The notes: generated by a model not told the origin, from the sequence alone. A stretch of 64,000 nucleotides of DNA from Agriotes lineatus (GCA_940337035.1 CALNHX010001946.1:62001-126000), one strand, 5' to 3'. Positions 49,732 to 60,377 are shown, numbered from the stretch's first letter. Numbers and translations: made by a program.

Positions 49732-50246
49732 GTATGTAACTAATGAAAATATAATATAAAACCATAGAATAAATGTATTAACAAGATTCATTTTTATGAA
49801 GTAATTCGTAGCACATATTAAATGTGCTCGTGGATATTTTGATTAATTATTCCATAAAGCTGATCTCCCACTGTAAATATTTTGATTTAAAAAAAAGTAA
49901 TACTCCTATTCCCTTAAATTATTGAAATTTCGCTACATATACCATGATGTTATTATTCCCTTACATGGCACAAAAAGGGACCTCTTAGTGAGTTAAATCA
50001 AGAGTTTTTTTTTATTTGTGGAAAGTTGAATGGAGAATAATAACGACACACAATTTTTGTGAAGTACAGGGTGTTACGAAATTTGGCCTAAAGTTGTTTT
50101 TCAACCCCTGATTCTTCGTGTCTGGATTGTTACAATTTGGCAAATTTAAGTACAGTAATTGGTCAGTAAGAGTAACTAACATTTATTTATTTTGAAATCA
50201 ATATCTCTATTCTGGGGAAGATTTTTAATAAAATATATATTATAAA
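49732..50246. other. Downstream intron or intergenic DNA; no gene seen
   Basis: Starts with the probable donor GTATGT at 49732. No exon matching the expected next DHR-2 segment (FPYVKKRI-type) was found here or further right. GTACAGGGTGTTACGAAATTTGG at about 50065 resembles the start of some DNA transposons, but no partner end was found. Confidence 0.5.
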
Positions 50247-50445
50247 CAGGCATAAAATCAAATTGTCCTCTAATGAAATTCCTAAAAATATTAAAATTAC
50301 ATATTTAAAATAATTTTATGTAAATAATATTTTACGAAAGGCTAGCGTACAAAGCACCAGCTTCTATACTGCTAAGGTAACATACAAATATGTAATTTTA
50401 ATATTTTTAGGACTTTCATTACAAGACAATTTGATTTTATGCCTG
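50247..50445. repeat. Inverted repeat with 60-bp arms
   Basis: CAGGCATAAAATCAAATTGTC and TAAAAATATTAAAATTACATAT on the left (from 50247) are mirrored by ATATGTAATTTTAATATTTTTA and GACAATTTGATTTTATGCCTG on the right (to 50445), around about 80 bp of spacer. Its right arm runs directly into the hammerhead-like motif at 50441, so it may be an inverted-arm terminus of a Penelope-like element. Confidence 0.7.
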
Positions 50446-50506
50446 ATGATGGCATCTTGTTAAATTATTTTCTTTACGCATTGCATATGCTGAAACAATT
50501 GTAGCG
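50441..50506 (+). ncRNA. Hammerhead-ribozyme-like motif, second copy
   Basis: GC, CTGATGA, T, GGCAT, a loop of about 31 bases, ATGCT, GAAA, CAATTG, TA, GCG. The layout matches the motif at 38869-38908 on the minus strand: the same GC before the core, the same extra T before stem II, a short self-complementary stem III (CAATTG) and GCG after the presumed cut site. CTGATGA is the exact consensus box. Stem II is five pairs, one of them G-U, with a long loop, which is weaker than usual. Confidence 0.4.
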
Positions 50507-50560
50507 GTTCGTATTAATAATGATTTGGAAATGACTAATCAATAACACATGAAAATACCA

Positions 50561-50748
50561 GCAGAGGCTGAAATATCCTTAAACCGAATCAGAGAAGAGG
50601 ATAACTTCAAAGAACCATGACAAAAACTACACAATATTATACATGCCTCCGATGAAGCACTTGGGATGAGAAAAATTAATATCAATGCGAAACTAAATAC
50701 AAAACCATGGTTCACCAAACAAGTTAATAGTCCATTTACTAAAGGAAA
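50561..50748 (+). pseudogene. LINE fragment, linker after endonuclease (left part)
   Basis: In one frame it reads AEISLNRIREEDNF, a stop, then KLHNIIHASDEALGMRK and NTKPWFTKQVN. The KPWFT motif is typical of the region between the endonuclease and reverse transcriptase of insect LINEs. It is cut at 50749 by the long-inverted-repeat element and resumes after 54052. Confidence 0.7.
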
Positions 50749-51605
50749 AAAGTTCTAACGTCATTGACTCAAAATCGATTTTGAACATTTTTTTTATTAT
50801 TTCGGAAAAAGTTTATAGAAAAGTTCCCCATAGGTGAGAAGGTGTGCTTTTTATTTTTTCAATTGTTATTAACAAATAAGTGTTTTTTAATATTCTCTCA
50901 ATTAAAAAAATTATAACTATTTTATTTATTTCAACAATTGCCTGAAATTTGATAACATAAGGTTTTTGGGGTCGCAGATTACGAATCTAGCCTCAAAATT
51001 GGTCTAAAAACAAAAATGGCGTCTACAAAATGGCTTCGAAGGTCTAATATTTTTTTTTATTAGATGTCTAGGGGTTTTTGGGGTCGCTGATTACGAATTT
51101 GACATTAAAACTCAACTAAAATAAAAAATAGCGGATCCAAGATGGCAAAAAGGCGTAACATTTTTTGTTCAGACTTTATTTCTTACCTATATAGGGTTTT
51201 TTTGGGTCGCTGGTCTCAAATTTTATGTTAAAATTTATCAAAAATGAAAAATAACGTCTTTAAAGCGGCAAAATAGTTTCATTTTTGAATTTTCGCGCGT
51301 TGCCTCATATCTAGGGGTTTTGGACACAGTAATTATAAATTTGCATTAAAATGTTAATTTTTATTCTGTACGATTATTATTATTATTATTTAATAAACAT
51401 TATATACAAATAAAATTCGAAATTGTTAAATTAACTCAAATTTTAATAGGTTAAATACATTTAAATATAACATACAACAACATATAAATTCTAATGCCTA
51501 AAAATGTATTTCTACGACCTCTTTGTACAATTTTGAAAATATATTACTAAATTAAAAGATTTTTCTGTTTGTGACCGATGGAGGAATGTTATTACATAAA
51601 AACAA

Positions 51606-53430
51606 ATGGCAACTTGTTCAACAGTATGGTGCAATTTTAGATATAGTAATTTTAATGTACGTAATTATGGAAAAAAAGCAATTGTTTTTGTCGATTATCA
51701 GAAACATAGAATACGATCTGCTGAAAGAGACCAACGTCTAAAAACGCAAACTGCACCAGATATTCGATTTGAAAGAGACATGTTTTTAAAGTTGTATCAA
51801 GAAAAAATTCTGGCAAATTTCTTTCATGTCATTTTATTGATTTTTTAAAAGAAACTTTAGCTGCAAATAATATCCCTGCTCTGAAGCTGAAAGTGATGTT
51901 GATCGGTTAATAGTTACAACAGCTCTCAATGCATAAAATGAAAACATAGTCGTAGTATCAGAGAATATAGACCTATTACTTATATTCACAGCTTTAGTTT
52001 CTCCTGATAAAGATATATATTTTTTAAAACCTGCCAAAAATAAAGAAAATAAAAAAAAATCTTCTTCTAAAAGCCTGCAATTTGCACATCCCAATTGTAG
52101 TGAGCTTGTTCTTTCTGTACATGCTTTAACTGGTTGTGACACAACTTCAGCATGTTTTAACAGAGGAAAGAATCTTCTTCTTCTTCTTCTTCTTCTTCTT
52201 GTTCAGGTCCTTATCCGATTTCCTATGTTTGCAATAAACACGGTTATCTTCACTTTATTGGTTGCAATTCTAGATAACTCATTGGCATTTTTCCCATATC
52301 ACGCTCTTACCAACCAAGATATTCTTCTGCGTCCTGGTCCACGTTTGCCATATATCTTGCCTTGTATAATAGATTGTAGTAGGGCGTACTTATTCTCATT
52401 CTTCATGTATGTCCGAAATATTGGAGTTTGCGTATCTTGGTGTTGTCCATGATCTCTTTACTTTTTTTCATCGTCTCCAGAACTTTAATATTTATTACAC
52501 GGTTTTTCCATAATATCCGCAATATTCTCCGGTATAACCACATTTCAGAGGCTTCGATTTTTTTGTGATTGTTCCGTTAAATGTCCAGGACTCGACCCCA
52601 TAGAGCAAGATGGGAAAAATGAAGCATCTTACCATGCGAGTTTTGATGTCAAGTTGCAGATCATAGCTTTTGAATATAGTTTAATATATTGAAGATATAT
52701 AAGGATGAGAAAGACGAATAGGATTGGCACCTTTTTAAAAATCCACATGGATAGGTCCTAGTAAATGAAGCCATGGCTATGTTCAGGAAAGAATAGATTT
52801 GCCAGTATATTTGAAAATAGCAGTGATTTACAAGAGACTGCAAAAATGTATATAAAAAAATGCTGGTATAAAATGTATGCTTGCAATGTACGGTGCAAAG
52901 AAAGGTAACTGCTTAAACTCTTACAGAAATGTTTCATTGATTGAACGTTTTTTATTATTCATATACCGCAAGGTAAATGAGGTTACAGATAATACAATAC
53001 ATATATTTTTTAAATAAAAACATCTTGAATTTTAGATTTTACTCTTTTATGTAGGCGTCTACTAAAAAGAGTAGCCTTAATTTAGCATCATTGTGCCGTA
53101 CGATGGATTCAGCAGAACAACATTTAAAGCACGTGTATTTGCAACACAGTTGTGGCTGGGAAACCAAGATATATCAACGGAAGATTGAGGTTGGAAATAT
53201 GATACAGGAAAGTGTTTTCCAATCTTAATGACACAAGAACCAGCTCCACAAAACATCTTAAAAATTGTTTTTTTGCAACTACAAAACTAGTTGCGGGCCA
53301 ACTTGTGGGTGTAGGAAAAGTGGCCTTTAGGATCACCGGTTTGCGGTGAAGGTGGCGGAAATAGTTGCCTTAATTCACGACCGGCAGTGTCAATGGAAGA
53401 AGTAGAGAAAAAAGAAACTGAAGCTAAATA
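51606..53430 (+). pseudogene. Decayed gene with PIN-nuclease-like and CXC-like motifs, carried by the long-TIR element
   Basis: Pieces in order: 51606-51848 (FDYQ-like start region with VFVDYQKHRIRSAERDQR); 51880-52172 after frame changes, reading ESDVDRLIVTTALNA, VVVSENIDLLLIFTAL, DIYFLKPAKNK and HALTGCDTTSACFNRGKN; a LINE insertion; then 53100-53340 reading VFATQLWLGNQDISTEDWGW and, in another frame, TSCGPTCGCRKSGL. The paired acidic D-x-L-I-V-x-T-A-L and (E/D)x-D-L-L blocks with GCDTTS recall PIN/FEN-type nucleases. CxC-C-CGCRK-GL recalls a CXC zinc motif. I recognise this as a multicopy insect and cnidarian family of unknown function. The protein is broken by stops, shifts and the insertion. 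Its nuclease role is inference. Confidence 0.6.
52172..52690 (-). mobile_element. LINE 3' fragment with (GAA)n tail, nested in the PIN-like gene
   Basis: On the minus strand: DIKTRMVRCFIFPILLYGVESW, then WTFNGTITKK, INIKVLETMKKSKEIMDN and TKIRKLQYFGHT, all typical of the C-terminal part of insect LINE ORF2 (YG-ES-W and GH motifs). It ends in a (GAA)n tail, seen on the plus strand as (TTC)n at 52175-52200. Stops and shifts are present. It splits the coding remnant of the host element right after FNRGKN, so it inserted later. Confidence 0.8.
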
Positions 53431-54052
53431 ATGTTTTTCTTGTTTTTAAATGTAAATATCTTGAGTTAATTTTAATAAATCAATTAAAATATAATATCTT
53501 TAATACTCGTTTAACTCTTCTATCATTTGTTTCCACCATTTTTCAGACACCTTTTTCCATTTTTCATAAATTTTAACATAAAATTTGGGATGAGCGACCC
53601 AAACAACCCCTAGGTATAGGTATCAAAAATAAAAATAATTTACCCCTTTCCGCGATATTGGATCCGCCATTTCTTATTTTAGTTGAGTTTTAATGTCAAA
53701 TTCGTAATCAGCGACCCCAAAACCCCCAAGACATCTAATAAAAATTTTTAAAAAATTAAATAAAAATTAGACCTTTGACGCCATTTTGTTTTTAGACCCA
53801 TTTTAAGGCCAGATTCGTAATTTGCAACCTCAAAAACCATATGTTATCAAATTTCAGGCAATTATTGAAATAAATAAAATAGTTATAAATTTTTTAATTA
53901 AGAGAATATTAAAAAACATTTATTTGTTAATAACAATTGAAAAAATAAAAAGTACACTTTCTCACCTATGGGGAACTTTTCTATAAAGTTTTTCCGAAAT
54001 AATAAAAAAAAAATCTTCAAAATCGGTTTTGAGTAAACGAAGTTAGAACTTT

Positions 54053-54657
54053 GGCGAATTTTTAGCGTTTAGAAAATGCACTATAAGGCATTAGCAACAC
54101 AGTACAGGCAGGCATATTTAAAATTTATGATCAATGAAGCACTCAAACGTGAAACACTGTAAATGCTCGAATAACAGAGATAAAAAGGAACTTCTGAGCA
54201 AAATTCTCTGCAGGTATGGAGCACGACTTGTATGACAGGCAACGGAAAGCATAGAATATGCTAACAAGCAGGAAAAAACCAGAAGAATGGGTTACACATT
54301 TTAAAAATCTTTACGGATCAATGGGAATGATAATAATGAACCTATAAACAATGTGCTAGAAAACAATGATAACGAAAATCCTGACCAGAATGCACCCCAA
54401 ATTACTAAATCAGAAGTGGATACGGCAATTTAAAAACTAAAAAACAAGAAATCCCCGGTATTGACCAAATTTCAGATGAAATGATCAAATATGAAGGTGA
54501 CCTATTGGCTCGGGAAGTAACTACCTTTTCCAAAAAGATAATTGATACAGGAGTTATACCTGAATAATGACAAACGAGTATTACCATTCCCATATTAAAA
54601 AAAGGAATCAAGACAAACCCCAAAAAAACTACCAAAATTATTAACAAAGATTATCAC
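54053..54657 (+). pseudogene. LINE fragment, middle part with start of reverse transcriptase
   Basis: Continuation of the LINE split at 50749. It includes MEHDLYDRQRKA and EEWVTHFKNLYGS in one frame, then QITKSEVDTAI, a stop, KLKNKKSPGIDQISDEMIKYEGD and IIDTGVIPE with two stops, TSITIPILKKG. This is the first and second conserved motif region of a LINE reverse transcriptase. Several stops show that it is dead. Confidence 0.8.
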
Positions 54658-55104
54658 ATATAATCTCATAAGAGTATTAATTCTTTCCGGATGTTTTTTT
54701 AGTGCGTTCCAAAAACGTCGGAATGTACGAAAAATAATTTCCGGATATGAATTAATGCTCGAATGCAGATTCAGTAAGAAAATCGTAACGACACAAATCC
54801 TTACAGTTAGGTTGTTTTACCTACAAAAAATTTCTACGAAATTTTGTTGTCTTGGTTACGGCTCGTGAACTAATTTTCCTATTGGTCACTAATGAGTGTC
54901 GTACGATTTTCCCTAGAAAAATTAGTGATCAAATTGGTGTTAGTAAGCAACAACAAGGTTGACAATAAAATCAATTGACGATCAATGCGATATTTATTTT
55001 ACGACAGATTATTGAAGAAGCCATTGCAATTTAACATTAGCCTTCCTGTGCTTGTTGACCTGATAAATATTTGATAGGATAAAGTTAATCTATTCCATAC
55101 AGGC
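54658..55104. other. Unassigned insertion or diverged stretch inside the LINE
   Basis: The catalytic middle of the reverse transcriptase expected here is missing. Instead there is sequence with TTTCCGGATG/CATCCGG-like and AATTAGTGATCA/CTAATTTTCC inverted words but no recognisable protein. Deletion plus insertion is the simplest reading. Confidence 0.45.
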
Positions 55105-55440
55105 CCTAGAAAAAAAAAAGAAGTAAGTCCAAAAATATTGCAGCTTCTTAAAGCACTGAACACAAAGAATAAAACTAGTATAAAAGTTAACAATAAACTA
55201 ACAGAAGAAATCCCTGTTTCAGCGAAATTAGACAAGGAAACAGCCAAAACCCTAGATTATTCAATATTTGATAGTACAAAAACTGTGGATGAGTGATATA
55301 AGATTGGAAATAGTGAAATAAAAGTCGTGTATTATGCCAATGATACCTGCTCTTAGCACAAAATGAAAATGGTTTAAAACTTGGTATAGTATTCCAACCA
55401 AAAATTGGAAAGCTATTTAAAATCCAGTACACCATGGAAG
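55105..55440 (+). pseudogene. LINE fragment, late reverse transcriptase part
   Basis: Reads LKALNTKNKTSIKVNNKLTEEIPVSAKL and, after a stop, KIGNSEIKVVYYANDT, where YAND is the decayed YADD catalytic motif. Same strand and order as the pieces at 50561 and 54053, so all three are one LINE broken by later events. Confidence 0.75.
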
Positions 55441-55490
55441 GTGTAAGTCATGTCTAAGTTGGTTTCATACAATCAGTAAATAATACTAGT

Positions 55491-55805
55491 GGACCAGTTG
55501 CAAAATATTTTGCAACGTGTGGCAGGATCCATTAGGTAAAATTTAAATGTTTAAGTTTTTAAAACTACTCACACGTGATATTGCTACATATACTTGACCA
55601 TAGCTAAATACTGGTTGTGGCAAATACGATATGTTCCCACTTTATCCATAGTTTGTTCTTGTGATTTATGAATTGTTATCACAAATGATAGGTTCACTGA
55701 AAATTTTCTTTTCCGAAGGCAAAAAAAAGGTAGTGCAATATTAGAATGTATTGATCTATACACAGTAATAATACTCTTCTGCCTGGCTTGTGGCTTGTCC
55801 ATTTA
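55491..55805 (-). pseudogene. PIF1/Helitron-type helicase C-terminal fragment, copy A
   Basis: The minus-strand frame includes LPFFCLRKRKFSVNLSF, then ITIHKSQEQTMDKVGTY, corresponding to the F-x-M-T-I-N-K-S-Q-G-Q-T-L motif of PIF1-like helicases, and CHNQYLAMVKYM for the following HGQLYVAMSR stretch. Over about 300 bp it matches copy B at 60580-60890 in sequence, gaps aside. Only the last part of the helicase remains, so it is a relic. Confidence 0.75.
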
Positions 55806-55982
55806 ATACTAAATCTAAGCAGTTATAAATAAATTGCGTACCATTAATCTTATCTCATCTATTAAACCAGTAGATACATTTAAACTTTTCAAAAGAATAT
55901 CTATTGATAATATTTTTAGTGTTAAGCAATGTGGATATATGCCACTGAAATTTAACGAATCTATTAATTCCATAGAAAATTA
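55806..55982 (+). other. Short unassigned stretch before the foldback element
   Basis: A frame from 55834 reads KPVDTFKLFKRISIDN and VKQCGYMPLKFN before running into the foldback element at 55983. Composition looks somewhat protein-like but I do not recognise it; the part beyond 55982 belongs to the foldback arm. Confidence 0.3.
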
Positions 55983-58363
55983 TAGTGGAGTACTGGAAAA
56001 AAGGCTCACGATTCCCTCCATTATTTTTTTTTTAATTTTTTTATATATACTTCGGGTCTGTATTTATGTCTGGAGGTGAATGTGACCGCACTATTCAATG
56101 GAGGAGGGAATAAATTGACCCGAAAAATGTGCAAAAATGGGTTTTTCACGGATGCCTTCGACAATTCAATTCTAAATAAAAAAACCTTCGAATAAAAAAT
56201 GGAGCTATGCTGAATACAAACAATTTGAGCTTGGATTTACGAAAATCGGTTAACCGGTGCGAAAGTTACAGCCCTTTGACCGACCTCGCCCGTTAGAATT
56301 GTTTCTCAGGGATTTCCTACTCAGGGCGGTCGGTCGGATCCTGTTTTTGGGGGGATGGCATGCAATTAGAGCGTCCGTTGTTTTTTTATTTATACATTCA
56401 CGGGCATACGAGAAGATGTGCCACGGGTAAGGTGCTTGGTCTAAAGGCGGCAGAGGGGGAGGGTCGGCCGCGAAAACTCATTCAAACCCGCGTAATTGCC
56501 TCTGTAATTGGCCTATTTCAAAAATCTTAACGCCAAAAAATCCCGCGCTGTGCCTCCTTTAAGAAACACAAAGGATTTTAAAAACGCGCGGTAAATAAAA
56601 AAATTATAGCAAAAAAAGCCTTTTTTATTAATTTTTTTTAAATTAAAATTTATTTTTTGGAGGTAAGAAAAAGCGAAGGGTGTAAAAAAACTACAAGATG
56701 AGACGCAGTTTTTTTTCCCCCACAATCTGGACTCGGGCACATTTTTGTCCGGTGGTTAGGAGGGGAGGGGCGGGGGGTCAAAGTTCCCGGCCCCTAGCAG
56801 GGAGACGGAAAGGGTTACAGTATGTACACTGGGTTCACAATGAATATCTATCGTTCCTCTTCATAATATATTTGTCTCAATTTCCTACGTTAATTAGGGC
56901 CTGCAGGAGCCCGAGATACAAATTAGAATCTGCAATGCATTTTATGCCGAGTAGCAGCGGGATGCCGGGGGCGTGGCTTACGCTCATTGTTCTACTGTCT
57001 TATTGGTTGCACGTGGTTCCTGCGACATTTTATTCTGTGTGCAGTAAGAATAAATATTGTTGAAGTTTTGTGGATTCGGAGATTCATTACGCTACAAGCA
57101 GTGGTAAGTGTATCTACAATTTTCCACGGGATGCTTCTCAATGTTCTCGATACTCGAGACTATTATACTATACTATATGCTTCATACATATAATATATTG
57201 TAGCGTTGATTTGATAGGAATTGAGGAAGATGTGGCCAAAATAAAGTTGAAAAATTTGAATCGTAATTTACAGAGCTCCTACACACACACACACTAAAAG
57301 TATTTCAATGCGTTAGTGAGGTAGTGCAGTGTACAAAAGTTGGGAGTGGGAGCGTAAGCCACGCCTCCGGCATCCCGCTGCTACTCGGCATAAAATGCAT
57401 TGCAGATTCTAATTTGTATCTCGGGCTCCTGCAGGCCCTAATTAACGTAGGAAATTGAAACAAATATATTATGAAGAGGAACGATAGATCTTCATTATGA
57501 ACCAAGTGTAAACACTGTAACCCTTTCCGTCTCCCTGCTAGGGGCCGGGAACTTTGACCCCCCGCCCCTCCCCTCCTAACCACCGGACAAAAATGTACCC
57601 GAGTCCAGATTGTGGGGAAAAAAAAAACTGCGTCTCATCTTGTAGTTTTTTCACACCCTTCGCTTTTTCTTACCCCCAAAAAATAAATTTTAATTAAAAA
57701 AAAATTAATAAAAAAGGCTTTTTTTGCTATAATTTTTTTATTTACCGCGTGTTTTTAAAATCCTTTGTGTTGGTTAAAGGGGGCATAGCGTGGGATATTT
57801 TGGCGTTAAGATTTTTGAAATAGGCCAATTACAGAGGCAATTAGGCGGGTTTTAATGGGTTTTCGCGGCCCCCCCTCCCCCTCTGCCGCCTTTAGACCAA
57901 GCACCTTACCCGTGGCACATCTTCTCGTATGCCCGTGAATCTACAAATTAAAAAAAAACGGAAGCTCTAATTGCATGCCATCCCCCCAAAAACAGGATCC
58001 GACCGACCGCCCTGAGTAGGAAATCCCTGAGAAACAATTCCAACGGGCGAGGTCGGTCAAAGGGCTGTAACTTTCGCACCGGTTAACCGATTTTCGTAAA
58101 TCCAAGTTCAAATTGTTTGTATTCAGAATAGCTCCATTTTTTATTCGAACGTTTTTTTATTTAGAATTGAATTGTCGAAGGCATCCGTGAAAAACCCATT
58201 TTTGCACATTTTTCGGGTCAATTTATCCCCTCCTCCATTGAATAGTGCGGTCACATTCACCTCCAGACATAAATACAGACCCGAAGTATATATAAAAAAA
58301 TTTAAAAAAAAATAATGGCCGGAATCGTTTCCAAGCCATTCTCAGATTTCAAGTACTCCACTA
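55983..58363. mobile_element. Foldback element with about 1-kb inverted arms (2381 bp)
   Basis: The left arm is 55983-56985 and the right arm 57350-58363, with a 364-bp loop. Outer ends are TAGTGGAGTACT and AGTACTCCACTA, flanked by TTA on both sides (55980-55982 and 58364-58366), suggesting a 3-bp target duplication. Arms share CTTCGGGTCTGTATTTATG, GAATGTGACCGCACTATTC, ACCGGTTAACCGATTTTCG (in complement) and GGCCTGCAGGAGCC, and keep high identity along their length. Frames called within the arms (56513-57063, 57305-57583) run in both orientations through the same repeat and are not genes. No transposase is present, so it is non-autonomous. A 3-bp TTA duplication would fit the PIF/Harbinger group, but the ends are not typical. 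Confidence 0.85.
57284..57296. repeat. (CA)n microsatellite in the foldback loop
   Basis: Six to seven CA dinucleotides follow GAGCTCCTACA in the unpaired loop of the foldback element. Confidence 0.8.
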
Positions 58364-58714
58364 TTATAAAGTGTTGTCATTATGTGATACAATTGTATTT
58401 ACACTCAAATATTGCTTTTCATATTCAGGCAAGAGAGATATAATTTTGTTGCGATTCACGCGAGAGTGGACAAAACTCCAACTTAACTCGCCCCAAGAAT
58501 ATCGGCAACTAAATCCACCAATCGGCGCGGACTTAAATGTCCAAATATTCGCTTGTAAACCAAAACTCCTCCAAACTGCATGGGGCACACAAATAATCAA
58601 AAGCAAACTAACTCCCCATCGGATTATAGAAAGCGAAAATCCGTGCAAGCACTAAAGGTTTGTTCACACAGTATCAGCCGCTAAGAGATCAGTTACACCG
58701 TAACATCCTTTGGG
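58364..58714. other. Unassigned stretch with a 94-codon open frame
   Basis: The frame at 58371-58655 (plus) has a mirror frame on the minus strand of the same span, a sign of low stop density and not proof of coding. Base composition is more balanced than in the surroundings (TTAACTCGCCCCAAGAATATCGG). I recognise no motif. It could be an untranslated leader of an element or an old exon. Confidence 0.3.
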
Positions 58715-59830
58715 GGTGAATTCCAAAAATCTCTGGAAATGATTTGGTCTATTTGTAAGACGATCTAATATGCAAAATTTCAACTTTCTATCTGTAGTAG
58801 TTCGCTCGTTAAGGTAATCTTTAAACAACAAATCTATCTCATTTCAACCTTTTGAGGAAATGCATTTTGCAAAACCCTGAAAATGGTTTGATATAATTTG
58901 TAAAACAAACTAATATGCCAAATTTCGACTTCCTACCTGTATCTATCTCGTGACGATCTTTAGGAAAACACATCTACCCCATTTAATCCCTTTGAGAGGA
59001 TACATTTCGAAAAACTCTGAAGATGGCTTGACTTGATGTGTAAAACAAATTACTGTGCCGAATCAACTTTCTACTTGCAGCAGTTACCGTATTATGGCAA
59101 TCTTTAGAAAACACATCTACCCCATTTAATCCTTTCGGGAGTTAATTTCGAAAAGCCTGAAATTGATTTGATCTAATTTCTAAAACGATTTACTATGCCG
59201 AATTTCAATTTTTTGCCTGTAATAATTACTTTGTGGCTATTTTTTAGAAGAACACTTCTGGTCTATTTAACCAGTTTGAGGGGATGCATTTCGAAAAACT
59301 CTAAAAATTACTTTCGATTAGTAAAACAATCTAAAATGCCGAATTTCAACTTATTGCCTGTAGTAGTTTTCCCGTGGCGTTATTTTGACAAACAGCTTTG
59401 TTTCATTTAACTTCGGGAATGAATTCTCCAAAACCCTAAAACTGATTTGACCCAATTTGAAAAATGTTCTAATATGCTCAATTTTAAATTCCTATACTTG
59501 TACTAGTAGTAGTTTCCTTGGAGAGATATTTAGAAAAACAGATTTGTCCCATTTAACCCCATTCGGGGATGAATTCTGCAAAACCTTGACATCTACTTGA
59601 TCTGATTTGTAAAACGAACTAATATGTCGAATTTCAGCTTCTTACCTGTAGTAGTTTCCTCGTTGTAGATCTTTAGAAAAACAGGTCTACCACATTTGGC
59701 TCCTTTGGAGGAATGCATTACAAAAAGCCCTGAAAATGGTTTGACCCTACTTCTAAAAAGAACTGATATGGCGAATTACAACTTCTTACCTTCCCCAGAT
59801 TCTATTATGTAACGATCTGTGAAGTAGACG
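58715..59830. repeat. Minisatellite, period about 143 bp, about eight diverged copies
   Basis: The phrase AATATGCCGAATTTCAACTT and its variants recurs at about 58767, 58911, 59060, 59190, 59331, 59471, 59621 and 59766. Each is preceded by TGTAAAAC and followed by a CTGTAGTAGTTTCCTCGT-like stretch, GATCTTTAGAAAAACA and CCCATTTAA. Copies are well diverged, so the array is old. It runs straight into the stop region of the helicase fragment at 59831. Confidence 0.8.
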
Positions 59831-60377
59831 TCAATCCCATCGAATAGAGGGTAAAAGCACTTCTTTGTAGACAATATTGGATGTTTTACCTTCTGGTTTG
59901 AGCACCACTAACTTGTTTGGAGAACTGACCCCTAAACAGTCTAGATAAAGTTGATGGAGAAAAAAGCAGCCTTCCCTCAAGTCGACCCCAGCCTGATTCA
60001 GCAACTGCCCATGTACCTTATTGATCATCATGGCAATGCAGGTTTTTACAGGAAATTGCAGTCTCCTAAATTGAAAAAATAGTCTGAAGGAATAAGGGTT
60101 ATTCGAGGAATGAAGACTGTCTTCTCTTCTCCAAAACTGTGTCATCTGCCTCCACCACAGTGTTAATAGACTGATAAATCTTTTCCTCCGAATGAAAGGC
60201 TCCGAGGTGTGTGTTGTTGATTTTTAGTGCCTTTTCATTCTTCAGAGTGATACTCACCCTTCTTCGAAGCCAGGACACAGGTTTTGCTGTTATGTTCTTG
60301 ATGTCGGAATATATTATGTTAGTGAGGCTGGCGATATCTGTCACGGCTTGACATAGGTTTTCGTTGCCGAGTTTCAA
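59831..60377 (-). pseudogene. PIF1-like helicase C-terminal region, decayed
   Basis: On the minus strand it first reads NLCQAVTDIASLTNIIYSDI, KALKINNTHLGAFHSEE and SINTVVEADDTVLEKR (60377-60110). A deletion and frameshift follow, then FRRLQFPVKTCIAMMINK, QLLNQAGVDLREGCFFLHQL and SSPNKLVVLKPEGKTSNIVYKEV (60090-59840). These are the late motifs of PIF1-like helicases found in Helitron rolling-circle transposons. The intervening stretch with the PGLPPH-type motif is missing. The last codons overlap the start of the minisatellite. It belongs to a different subfamily from the pieces at 55491 and 60580. Confidence 0.8.

Larger units (their letters stand above)
50750..54052. mobile_element. 3.3-kb DNA element with about 520-bp terminal inverted repeats
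   Basis: The left arm (about 50750-51275) and right arm (about 53535-54052) are long imperfect inverted repeats. Both begin AAAGTTCTAAC at the outer edge and share GTTCCCCATAGGTGAGAA, CAATTGTTATTAACAAATAA, GAAATTTGATAACAT, TAGATGTCT...GGGTCGCTGATTACGAATTTG and CAAATTTTATGTTAAAATTTAT in the same order. Between them lies a decayed gene (51606-53430) with PIN-like and cysteine-rich motifs and no recognised transposase. The element interrupts one LINE and is interrupted by another. No target duplication was found. Confidence 0.75.

Noticed and set aside
50065..50110. ACAGGGTGTTACGAAATTTGG as a DNA transposon end
   Set aside because: Resembles starts of some elements, but no matching inverted partner or target duplication was found.
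56513..57583. Open frames in the foldback element
   Set aside because: The same frame appears in both arms in opposite directions, a direct result of the inverted repeat. No protein motif.
58371..58655. 94-codon frame with balanced composition
   Set aside because: Open on both strands over the same span, no motif, no clear start. Kept only as an unassigned stretch.
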